A stretch of 47,853 nucleotides of DNA from Acetatifactor sp. (lineage in GTDB: Bacteria > Bacillota > Clostridia > Lachnospirales > Lachnospiraceae). The notes below the pieces were generated by a model, which was not told where the DNA came from, searched no databases, and was given only the letters and a program-made list of their open reading frames with translations. Shown here piece by piece: positions 17,948 through 24,904 of this stretch. Position 1 is the stretch's first letter; every line of letters begins with the position of its first letter. The position numbers and the translations under genes are program-made. The stretch lies in contig JAFLRO010000010.1 of assembly GCA_022511425.1 (NCBI GenBank), forward strand, positions 1-47,853, read 5' to 3'.

Positions 17948-19453
17948 TTACACCGTTACCTCCAGATGCAGCACGCTGCACTTGGGAATGGTAAATACCA
18001 GCTTGTTGTCCTTGATCTTACAATCTGTGAAGCTCTCTGTGTGAACCTTGTTGGGCTCGTCGAAGGTGTTATGATCTCTCATGGCGCCTGTTACGATAGT
18101 TCCCTTTACATCCTTAAGCGCAGTCTCCGTGAATACACCCTCGATCTCATAGTCCTTCTCTACAGAAAGGTTGTTGATGGTAACGTGAATCTTTCCGTCC
18201 TTGCCCAGGGAAACTGACTCATTCAAGTTGGGTACCTTATTCTTACCCTCCAGGCCGATCTTTTCCGTCTCCACATAGCTGTCAAGAAGCTCTGCATCCT
18301 GATGGACTTTGTACATATTGAATACGTGGTAAGTAGGTGTCAACAACATCTTCTCGCCTTCGGTCAGGATCACTGCCTGAAGCACGTTCACCAGCTGTGC
18401 GATGTTGGCCATCTTCACTCTGTCGCAGTGCTTGTTGAAGATGTTTAGGTTGATACCTGCCACCAGCGCATCTCTCATGGTATTCTGCTGATACAGAAAG
18501 CCGGGATTGGTGCCGGGCTCACAGTCAAACCATGTACCCCACTCATCCACGATCAGACCGATCTTCTTATCCTTGTCGTACTGATCCATGATAGCACCGT
18601 GTTGATTGATCAGTTCTTCCATATAAAGAGTCTTTTTCAAGGTCTGATACCACATCTTCTCGTCGAAGTCCGTAGCACTTCCCTTATGCTCCCATCCGCC
18701 GGGATGTGTGTAATAATGAAGAGATAGGCCGTTCATAAAGCCGTGCGCATCTTTGCCGCCACCCTTGTGAGTGGTCTCAAGCACACCCTTGGTCCAGTTG
18801 TAGTCATTCACGTTGGCACCACAGGCAATCTTATAAATAGGCTTTTTGGAATCATAGGTACGCACATAGGTCTGATAATGGCGATACAAATTGCCGTAGT
18901 ATTCAGGATTCATATTACCGCCGCAGCCCCAGTTCTCGTTGCCGACGCCAAAATAATCTACCCGGAAGGGCTCCTCATGTCCGTTCTGCTTTCTCAGCTC
19001 CGCCATGGGGGATACGCCCACAAAGGTCATGTACTCCACCCACTCGCTCATCTCGCGGACGCTGCCGCTTCCCACATTTCCGTTTATGTATGTCTTACAG
19101 CCCAGCTGCCTGCACAGCTCCATGAATTCATGTGTACCGAAGCTGTTGTCCTCCACAACGCCGCCCCAGTGGGTGTTGATCATTCTCTTGCGCTTCTCCT
19201 TGGGGCCGATGCCGTCCATCCAGTGGTATTCATCAGCAAAGCAGCCGCCCGGCCACCGCAGCACGGGAATCCGCATTTCCTTCAGCGCGTTCACCACATC
19301 GTTGCGCATACCGTTTGTATTGGGGATAGGAGAATTCTCCCCCACATAAAGGCCCTCATAGATACATCTGCCAAGATGCTCTGAAAAGTGACCCTGTAAT
19401 TCTTTGTTGATATGACCCTTTTTGTTTTGTGGATTCACATAAAGCTTGAACAT
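17948..19453 (-). CDS. abfA: Alpha-N-arabinofuranosidase, GH51
   Basis: Cytoplasmic exo-enzyme releasing L-arabinose from imported arabino-oligosaccharides. The 501-residue length and absence of a signal peptide match bacterial GH51 enzymes. The acid/base is Glu173 in [11 protein letters not shown] and the nucleophile is Glu304 in [23 protein letters not shown] is another family signature. The C-terminal beta-domain (from about residue 385) ends [11 protein letters not shown]. The start at 19453 is fixed by GAAGGAG seven bases upstream. It is the first gene of the operon, so its 5' leader of about 240 nt carries the operon's regulation. Confidence 0.95.
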   Translation of the reverse strand: MFKLYVNPQNKKGHINKELQGHFSEHLGRCIYEGLYVGENSPIPNTNGMRNDVVNALKEMRIPVLRWPGGCFADEYHWMDGIGPKEKRKRMINTHWGGVVEDNSFGTHEFMELCRQLGCKTYINGNVGSGSVREMSEWVEYMTFVGVSPMAELRKQNGHEEPFRVDYFGVGNENWGCGGNMNPEYYGNLYRHYQTYVRTYDSKKPIYKIACGANVNDYNWTKGVLETTHKGGGKDAHGFMNGLSLHYYTHPGGWEHKGSATDFDEKMWYQTLKKTLYMEELINQHGAIMDQYDKDKKIGLIVDEWGTWFDCEPGTNPGFLYQQNTMRDALVAGINLNIFNKHCDRVKMANIAQLVNVLQAVILTEGEKMLLTPTYHVFNMYKVHQDAELLDSYVETEKIGLEGKNKVPNLNESVSLGKDGKIHVTINNLSVEKDYEIEGVFTETALKDVKGTIVTGAMRDHNTFDEPNKVHTESFTDCKIKDNKLVFTIPKCSVLHLEVTV

Positions 19454-19694
19454 TGTTCTTCTCCTTCTATATTTATAGTAATGTATCTTGCTTAATTCCT
19501 CAACAAGTTTACTGATTTGAAAATGTGCAGGTTGCTAGAAAAAATGTCGTTTTTTGTTTTTAACTCATACACTTTAGACAACTGTTTTAGCATATATTTA
19601 AATACAAAGTGAATTTATCGGACAAAAATGCCTTTTTAGTCATTGTATTTAATTATTTGCTTAAGTTTTTCCATTTTCACTCAATCTTATTTTT

Positions 19695-19723
19695 AATTTA
19701 CTATGGTTTTACCCCTATGTCAA
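19695..19723 (-). promoter_or_regulatory. Predicted sigma-A promoter of the arabinan operon
   Basis: On the minus strand TTGACA (19723-19718) is followed after 17 bp by TAAATT (19700-19695), a perfect -35 and a 4/6 -10. It would give a leader of about 240 nt before the GH51 start. The region is AT-rich, so chance matches are possible. Confidence 0.5.
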
Positions 19724-19747
19724 CTAACATTTTGCCTTTAGCTTACA

Positions 19748-19767
19748 AAATTGACCCTTGTCAATTT
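19748..19767. promoter_or_regulatory. Perfect palindrome, candidate operator
   Basis: AAATTGACCCTTGTCAATTT has two perfect 8-bp arms around a 4-bp centre. It lies between the two divergent promoters, 25 bp upstream of the minus-strand -35. Its size and symmetry fit a winged-helix dimer such as the neighbouring ArsR-type regulator. The remaining 492-bp intergenic region (19454-19945) is AT-rich and has no other convincing gene. Confidence 0.5.
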
Positions 19768-19852
19768 ATGCAAAATGCACAAAAATTTGTAGCTTTTATT
19801 TCTTTTCAGCCAATTTCACAAAAAGCTTGAATAAATCCCCACTATTTTAACA

Positions 19853-19882
19853 TTGACTTAACTATTCCTGACTGCGTATAAT
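19853..19882 (+). promoter_or_regulatory. Predicted sigma-A promoter of the ArsR-type regulator
   Basis: TTGACT (19853-19858) and TATAAT (19877-19882) are separated by 18 bp, with a near-extended -10 (TGCG before TATAAT). The predicted start of transcription is about 55 bp before the regulator's ATG. Confidence 0.65.
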
Positions 19883-19945
19883 GGATTCGTGTATTGATAC
19901 TACAACTATTTTGATTTATTCGAGCGACAGATTGGGGGAGAAACC

Positions 19946-20860
19946 ATGCTGTACTTACATTCATTGGAAGATGCTGAGGAAATATTCAAGGCGCTGAGCG
20001 CACCGATGCGCCTGCGAATCATGGAATTAATATATAAGGAAGAACTGAGTATGAACGACCTGGCGAGAATGTTGGATCTGACCAACAGCGCCATCTCTCT
20101 GCATGTCAGCAAATTAGAGAGCGCCGGTCTTGTGACTATACGAACCACTTCCGGTAAACGAGGACTGATGAAGATCGTGCAGCCGGTCTATTCTCGAATG
20201 ATTGTGGATATGGCTCCCCAATCCACCCCCAGACATTGCTACCAGGATGATATTGCCGTGGGACACTACATTTCTTGCGACGCCCATCCCACCTGCGGCC
20301 TTGCCACCACTTCCAACATTATCGGGGAACTGGACGATCCCAAAGTGTTCTCCTATCCGGAGCGGTTTCGGGCCGGTATCCTCTGGATGGGCTACGGCAG
20401 CATCTCATACGATCTGCCAAACCGCCTGAATGCCGGGCAAACTTTGCAGGAGCTCCAAATCTCTTTTGAGATTTCTTCGGAATGTCCCGAGGTCAATGAG
20501 GACTATCCCAGCGATATTTATTTTGAGATCAATGGGATACCCCTTGGAAACTGGGTGAGTCCCGGAGATTACGGCTCCCGTAGGGGAATCCTCTCACCCT
20601 TTTGGTGGCCGGAACCGTTGAACCAGTACGGATTATTAAAAACGTTGATCATTAATTCGGAAGGCACCTTTATAGACGGCACTCACCGGATTTCAAAGAC
20701 GAAGATTGACGATCTTCATATTGATTATAACAGCTCTATTAATTTTACCCTGTCCGTGCCTAAAGAAACGGCAAACTGCGGGGGACTGACGCTGTTCGGA
20801 GAAGATTTTGGAGATTATAAGCAGAATATCCGGGTGAAAATGTATTATGATAAGCAATAA
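19946..20860 (+). CDS. ArsR-type winged-helix regulator with large C-terminal ligand domain
   Basis: Likely local regulator of the arabinan operon, 304 residues. The N-terminal winged helix (about 8-80) has LSAPMRLRIMELIYKEELSM, a recognition helix region LTNSAISLHVSKLESAGLV and a wing with TTSGKRGLMKI. The classical ArsR metal-site CxC in the recognition helix is absent. The remaining 220 residues are beta-rich (for example FEINGIPLGNWVSPGDYG) and include a Cys cluster CYQDD...ISCDAHPTCG near 92-110. This domain probably binds sugar or a similar ligand. GGGGGAG supports the start. It is the only clear plus-strand gene and is divergent from GH51, which makes the operon its probable target. 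Confidence 0.85.
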   Translation: MLYLHSLEDAEEIFKALSAPMRLRIMELIYKEELSMNDLARMLDLTNSAISLHVSKLESAGLVTIRTTSGKRGLMKIVQPVYSRMIVDMAPQSTPRHCYQDDIAVGHYISCDAHPTCGLATTSNIIGELDDPKVFSYPERFRAGILWMGYGSISYDLPNRLNAGQTLQELQISFEISSECPEVNEDYPSDIYFEINGIPLGNWVSPGDYGSRRGILSPFWWPEPLNQYGLLKTLIINSEGTFIDGTHRISKTKIDDLHIDYNSSINFTLSVPKETANCGGLTLFGEDFGDYKQNIRVKMYYDKQ

Positions 20861-20863
20861 AAG

Positions 20864-20888
20864 GACGCTGAACTTCATTGCCAGCGTC
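20864..20888. terminator. Short hairpin between convergent genes
   Basis: GACGCTG (20864-20870) pairs with CAGCGTC (20882-20888). It sits just after the regulator stop and overlaps the last codons of the convergent btuD gene. The following T-run is only two bases on the plus strand, so termination would be weak. Confidence 0.35.
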
Positions 20889-21630
20889 TTAGGGATTCTC
20901 TCATATATTCTCCAACATCCATATGATAGATCCGGCTGAGCAGGGACAAATCCAGTTCCTCCACATTGGCGCAGGATCTGACAGCGCCCTGTTCCATCAG
21001 AAGCACTTTGTCCGCAAAGGACAGAGCAAGGTTGATATCGTGCAGCACGCCCACCACGCAGCGATTCTCTTTCTGCACCCAGCTCTTCACTGCTTCTACC
21101 AGCTCAACCTGATACTTCAGGTCCAGATGGTTTGTGGGCTCATCCAGCAGAAGCACAAGAGGATCCTGGGCAAAAATCCGCGCTAAGTATACTCTCTGGA
21201 GCTGCCCTCCGGAGAGCTCCGTGATCAGTCGGTCTTCCTGTTCAAGCATCCCCACCCGCTCCAGACTATCCCGGGCAATCTGCCTGTCCTCCTCACTTTC
21301 ACTGTGAAAAGCGCCTCTCTTCTGATGAGCATATCGACCCAGCAGCACCGTCTCATAGACGGTATAAGCAAAGGGTGTAGCAGACAACTGGCTCATCAGC
21401 GCAACACTGCGAGCCCTCTGTCTGACGGACAGTCCTGAAATATCCTCCCTGCAGACCTTTACACTGCCTTCAATGGGAAGTATCCCCGCCAACCCCCGCA
21501 AAAGCGTGGTCTTTCCACAGCCGTTGGGCCCCAGAATACACAGCCGTCCGCCTTTATTAACTTCAAAGGAAACATCCTGTACCACAGGCTTTCCCCCATA
21601 TCCACAGCTTATATGTTCTACCTGTAACAT
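20875..21630 (-). CDS. btuD: Cobalamin ABC transporter ATP-binding protein
   Basis: ATPase of a FecCD-type importer, 251 residues. Walker A is GPNGCGKTT, the signature is LSGGQLQR, Walker B is VLLLDEPTNHLD, and the switch His is in GVLHDINLALSFAD. ATG 21630 is preferred over a GTG three codons upstream because GAGG lies just before it. Sequence alone would only say iron/cobalamin family, but the operon is led by a cobalamin riboswitch, so vitamin B12 transport is the best assignment. It is the last gene of the operon and is preceded by a repeat-built small ORF. Confidence 0.9.
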   Translation of the reverse strand: MLQVEHISCGYGGKPVVQDVSFEVNKGGRLCILGPNGCGKTTLLRGLAGILPIEGSVKVCREDISGLSVRQRARSVALMSQLSATPFAYTVYETVLLGRYAHQKRGAFHSESEEDRQIARDSLERVGMLEQEDRLITELSGGQLQRVYLARIFAQDPLVLLLDEPTNHLDLKYQVELVEAVKSWVQKENRCVVGVLHDINLALSFADKVLLMEQGAVRSCANVEELDLSLLSRIYHMDVGEYMRESLRRWQ

Positions 21631-21635
21631 TTTCC

Positions 21636-21767
21636 TCACACATAGAATCTTTCATCATTTAAGATTCTCATCCTCTGTTGAATTTCTGTCTTCTGTTGAA
21701 TATCTATCCTTCGTTGGATTTCTGTCTGCTGTCGGATTTTTATCCTTTTTAGTATTGCTGAATCCAT
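21636..21767 (-). CDS. Small 43-codon ORF made of six-residue repeats
   Basis: Unrecognised. ATG 21767 opens a 43-codon frame that stops with TGA at 21638-21636, six bases before the btuD ATG. The product is highly charged and probably helical, with repeating units RIKIRQ, QTEIQR, RIDIQQ, KTEIQQ. It is encoded by 18-bp tandem repeats. The upstream SD is weak (AAGAGA). It lies 27 bp after btuC, so it would be cotranscribed. It may be a real peptide, a translation-coupling spacer or only a repeat that happens to be open. Confidence 0.35.
   Translation of the reverse strand: MDSAILKRIKIRQQTEIQRRIDIQQKTEIQQRMRILNDERFYV
21671..21760. repeat. 18-bp tandem repeat, five units
   Basis: Units begin at 21671, 21689, 21707, 21725 and 21743. 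The first four share the pattern TC-TC-GTTG-ATTTCTG with a few changes each (for example TCTTCTGTTGAATATCTA); the fifth is degenerate. The period is a multiple of three, so the reading frame stays open. It fills the btuC-btuD gap. Confidence 0.8.
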
Positions 21768-21793
21768 TTTAATTCTCTTAATTTTTATTCTCG

Positions 21794-22816
21794 TTACGCC
21801 TTCTTCCGACCTGCAAAATATACATAAATAAAAAAGGGCGCACCAATCAATGCCGTGATGGAGCCGATGGGAATCTCCCTGGGCGCTGCCGCAACCCTGG
21901 CGGCCAAATCACAGAGTACCATAAAAGTACCGCCGAACAATGCAGCGGCCGGCAGCACCCTGCGGTGAGCGGAGCCAAAGAAACGCCTCACCACATGGGG
22001 CGCAATCAGATCCACAAAACCGATAATCCCTGCAAAAGCCACCGCCGTTCCCGTAAGCACCGCCACACCGCAGATCAGCACCCACTTGCTCCGCTTTAAG
22101 TTCACCCCCATTGCCTGGGCTTGTTCCTCCCCAAAGGTCATGATATCCATCTCCCTGGAATAACCCAGAAAGAGAACCATACAAAGAAGGGTAACGGGCA
22201 GCAGGATCCACACGCTGCTCCAGCTCCTGGAAGAAAAGCTTCCCAACTGCCAGAGGTTGATCCGCTGGGCATAAGTGGGAGAAATGGTAGCTAATAGGCT
22301 CATAACGGCATTACAAAAAAGTGAAATCACCATACCTGTAAGCACAATGGTGATATTGGACATCCTGCGGTCCAGCTTTGACGCCATTCCCATGGCAAAG
22401 ATCACCGTAATCATACCGCATCCGAAACTCACTGCCGGTAGCAGGAACATCCCCAATACCCCTGCAGAAACCCCGGTGACCATTACCACTGCAGCTCCTA
22501 ATCCTGCACCGGAAGAGATTCCCAGTCCATAGGGGGAGGCAAGGGGATTCTTCAGCACGGACTGCATTACTGTACCGCCAACAGCAAGCACTGCTCCCGT
22601 CAGAAAAGCCAGCAACACCCGGGGCAGACGCAGATCCATCACCAGTGCCGGGAAAACAGGATCCACGGATGCCGGCAGAGCCGCCCCAAAGAGGCGGCTC
22701 ACCAAAATCGCTATAGTATCGGCAGGCGGGATATATACGCTGCCAATTCCGATTCCCAAAATTATGGAAAAAACTGCTGCTATCAGCAGCAATAACATTT
22801 TAATTTTCGTCTTCAT
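21794..22816 (-). CDS. btuC: Cobalamin ABC transporter permease (FecCD family)
   Basis: Membrane permease of 340 residues with about ten helices. Signatures include LRLPRVLLAFLTGAVLAVGGTVMQSVLKNPLA split across the first loop, GISSGAGLGA, GFVDLIAPHVVRRFFG and IPIGSITALIGAPFFIYV. The ATG overlaps the btuF stop as ATGA, so the two genes are translationally coupled. It forms the channel through which B12 moves and contacts the btuD ATPase through the loop near the GFVDLIAPH motif. Confidence 0.92.
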   Translation of the reverse strand: MKTKIKMLLLLIAAVFSIILGIGIGSVYIPPADTIAILVSRLFGAALPASVDPVFPALVMDLRLPRVLLAFLTGAVLAVGGTVMQSVLKNPLASPYGLGISSGAGLGAAVVMVTGVSAGVLGMFLLPAVSFGCGMITVIFAMGMASKLDRRMSNITIVLTGMVISLFCNAVMSLLATISPTYAQRINLWQLGSFSSRSWSSVWILLPVTLLCMVLFLGYSREMDIMTFGEEQAQAMGVNLKRSKWVLICGVAVLTGTAVAFAGIIGFVDLIAPHVVRRFFGSAHRRVLPAAALFGGTFMVLCDLAARVAAAPREIPIGSITALIGAPFFIYVYFAGRKKA

Positions 22817-23748
22817 TCTCCGTAGTACTCCGGGTAAACAGCCTCTGCCATCTGCTTCAGCGCTTTAACCACATTCTGGTTAGGCAAAGAAGAAGCATTA
22901 TTGTCAATACAGTAGACTGCACCGTCCTGTACAGCAGTGAGAGCATCCCACCCGCTTCGGTCCTTGATCTCCTGGACGGGATTGTCTATGTAATTTACAT
23001 TGGTCAAGATTACGTCAGGATTTGCAGCCACCACGGACTCCTCTCCCACACTGAGCCAGCCCGACTGGTCAGCCAATATGTTTTCCGCACCGATGAGTTC
23101 AATCAGCTCATTTAGGAAAACGTCCGTGCCAAAGCTGTACATGTAGGGTGCTGCAGAGATCTCAAAGTACACGGTTTTTTTCTCCGTGATAGTGGCTCCA
23201 ATTTTCGCAATTCGGTCAATTGCCGCCTGCATGTCTTCAATCAGCTTTTCTCCCTGTTCCGTTTCGCCCAGCACTGCTGCCACAAAGGCAATGTCGCTCT
23301 GGATATCCGCAATACTGTCGCTTGTAGGAACACACACCACACAGACGCCGTTGTCAATCAACTGCTGATAAGGGGATTCCTGATCATAGAGAGACAGATT
23401 TGACACAAACAGCACATCCGGTGTCAGGGCAAGCAGCTGTTCCATGTCCGGACTTCCTGTATCCAGAACAGGTACATCATCGGGAATACCCTCCAGACCT
23501 ACACTGTAAGTATCATAGGCCACAATCTGATTTCCGTGACCAAGTGCTGTCACCATCTCCGTCAGGGAAGGTGCCAGCACTGCGATGGAATCAATCCGAT
23601 CCGGAATGATAATCTCGGCACCACTTGGATCCACTGTGGGATGGTCCGCCTGTCCAACCTCAGGCTCTGCTGCATTTCCGCAAGCCGCCAAGCCAAACAC
23701 CAAAGCCCACGCGGCCAGCATTACTACTGGTTTGTTGAGTTTTTTCAT
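22813..23748 (-). CDS. btuF: Cobalamin-binding lipoprotein of ABC transporter
   Basis: Surface lipoprotein of 311 residues. ATG 23748 follows AGGAGGAAAGAAA; the 22-codon extension upstream would run into the terminator and is rejected. The lipobox GLAAC gives Cys23. The family 8 binding fold is seen in RIDSIAVLAPSLTEMVTALG, VAYDTYSVGLEGIPDDVPVL, LLALTPDVLFVS and the C-terminal WDALTAVQDGAVYCID. It is the first gene after a cobalamin riboswitch, which makes B12 or a related corrinoid the likely ligand rather than a siderophore. Confidence 0.9.
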   Translation of the reverse strand: MKKLNKPVVMLAAWALVFGLAACGNAAEPEVGQADHPTVDPSGAEIIIPDRIDSIAVLAPSLTEMVTALGHGNQIVAYDTYSVGLEGIPDDVPVLDTGSPDMEQLLALTPDVLFVSNLSLYDQESPYQQLIDNGVCVVCVPTSDSIADIQSDIAFVAAVLGETEQGEKLIEDMQAAIDRIAKIGATITEKKTVYFEISAAPYMYSFGTDVFLNELIELIGAENILADQSGWLSVGEESVVAANPDVILTNVNYIDNPVQEIKDRSGWDALTAVQDGAVYCIDNNASSLPNQNVVKALKQMAEAVYPEYYGE

Positions 23749-23793
23749 TTTCTTTCCTCCTGTTTTCCTGCACATTGTGTGTTTAAGGCACAC

Positions 23794-23828
23794 AAAAAAC
23801 ACCCTTCCATACACGTGCAGGGTGTTTT
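23794..23828 (-). terminator. Riboswitch expression-platform terminator
   Basis: AAAACACCCT (minus strand, 23828-23819) pairs with AGGGTGTTTT (23805-23796), followed by a T-run to 23794. It lies between the cobalamin aptamer and btuF, as expected for transcription-terminating control when ligand is bound. Confidence 0.8.
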
Positions 23829-23835
23829 ATGCCAT

Positions 23836-23985
23836 AGAAAACAGGCACAAATTCATGCATCGTGAACTTGCGCAGGTCAGACTCAGCGATCTGGCTTAGT
23901 GCATAACGCACATCACAGTTGCGGGACAGTGCGGGATTCTCACCCGGCTTCTCTGAATGGATGTCTGGCCTTGTATATGAAAAAG
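23836..23985 (-). promoter_or_regulatory. Cobalamin riboswitch
   Basis: Read on the minus strand the leader has GCCGGGTGAGAATCCCGC (23948-23931), then ACTGTCCCGCAACTGTGATG, a variable helix, AAGCCAGATCGCTGAGTC and the B12-box-like AGTCTGACCTGCG (23883-23871). This is the standard conserved core of cobalamin aptamers. A terminator follows directly, so B12 binding should switch off btuFCD. Outer ends are approximate because the P1 helix was not folded by computation. An open frame across this region is a shadow. Confidence 0.9.
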
Positions 23986-24041
23986 GTATTAAGTTGTGCA
24001 ATGTATTTTTATACAGCTTATCAACAAGTTCCTCTTAAATA

Positions 24042-24446
24042 TTAGTCAAACAGCTTGTCAATAAAAGGAATAGGTATCGTCTTCTGCTTAAAAGCCAACA
24101 GGCCAAGAATCAAGAAGAGACATGCCTCAACGATATTGAGAGGTCTTGTGATGAGGCTGATAATGTTGGTGACAATGCTATAACTAAAATCTATATCAAA
24201 CAAGTTGGTAAGAGTACCTACACATCCTAACATATCTGGAATAAATGCAATCACCCTCTGCAAAACATCAAAGCACAGTGCCAGGAAAATTGCCTTTCCG
24301 CAGGCCTTCTTCAGCCAGCTGCTATCCTCGCGCAACAGCACATAGCCTGCAAGTAGAATTGCAACCATATAACCGCTAAAGTAGGTAAGTAAAAATGCCA
24401 ATGCTCCTACAAAACCAACAGATACGCCTAATTTCGTCTTTTCCAT
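24042..24446 (-). CDS. Small integral membrane protein of unknown function
   Basis: Unrecognised 134-residue protein. ATG 24446 is chosen for its AGGAGGAAGTC; an extension of 31 codons is out of keeping with a membrane start. Hydrophobic segments lie at about 8-40 (likely two helices), 50-70 and 100-122, so three or four helices are predicted. The ends are charged (EKTK at the start, FIDKLFD at the end). It stands alone between the cobalamin riboswitch and the DUF4132 module and shares no obvious role with either. Confidence 0.65.
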   Translation of the reverse strand: MEKTKLGVSVGFVGALAFLLTYFSGYMVAILLAGYVLLREDSSWLKKACGKAIFLALCFDVLQRVIAFIPDMLGCVGTLTNLFDIDFSYSIVTNIISLITRPLNIVEACLFLILGLLAFKQKTIPIPFIDKLFD

Positions 24447-24589
24447 GACTTCCTCCTCATTTATCAAAAAATGATTTCTCATGCAGTTATACTCAAGCTT
24501 TATGGGAGCTCTGCACGGATTAAAAAGAAAAGTTTCCATAACTCATTATAGAGATATTGTCAAAAAAGTCAATATTTATTCAGTCACTT

Positions 24590-24826
24590 TTACTGCTCCT
24601 CCTCCAGCACATCAAAAGCCGTTCCGCAGGCCCAGGGACTGCCTACATCACAGCGGCCGTGGTGATACTGACGGGAGAGCACTTCCCCCTGACCCTCCAC
24701 CACCTCCAGCTTCATCCTGCTTCCGCCGCCCTGCGCGTAGCCATCCAACAGCGCTATAATCTCATCCACGTCGGATGGCTGCGGGTTTTCGGTTGCGTTA
24801 CTCTTTTTTCCTGTCTGTTCGTTCAT
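24590..24826 (-). CDS. Small protein with C-terminal CDVGSPWAC motif, linked to the MoxR/DUF4132 module
   Basis: Unrecognised 78-residue protein. ATG 24826 follows AGGGTG; a longer form from 24865 is possible. The first half is polar and disordered, then comes an amphipathic helix DVDEIIALLDGYAQ, a GGGS turn, a strand SRMKLEVVEGQGEV and a compact C-terminal motif with two Cys eight residues apart inside HHGRCDVGSPWACGTAFD. No signal or membrane segment is seen. It lies 78 bp downstream of the DUF4132 gene on the same strand, so it is probably the last gene of that operon. It could be a metal-binding peptide, a substrate of the AAA+ system or a modified peptide precursor. Confidence 0.6.
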   Translation of the reverse strand: MNEQTGKKSNATENPQPSDVDEIIALLDGYAQGGGSRMKLEVVEGQGEVLSRQYHHGRCDVGSPWACGTAFDVLEEEQ

Positions 24827-24904
24827 AGTTACACCCTTTTCCTCATTTAGCGGGCATCCATTCATAATTTGAATGGTATATTTATCTTCTATCCTTTTAC
24901 TAAT

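Noticed and set aside
23783..24001. 72-codon minus-strand open frame upstream of btuF
   Set aside because: It runs through the cobalamin aptamer core and terminator and is explained by RNA structure.
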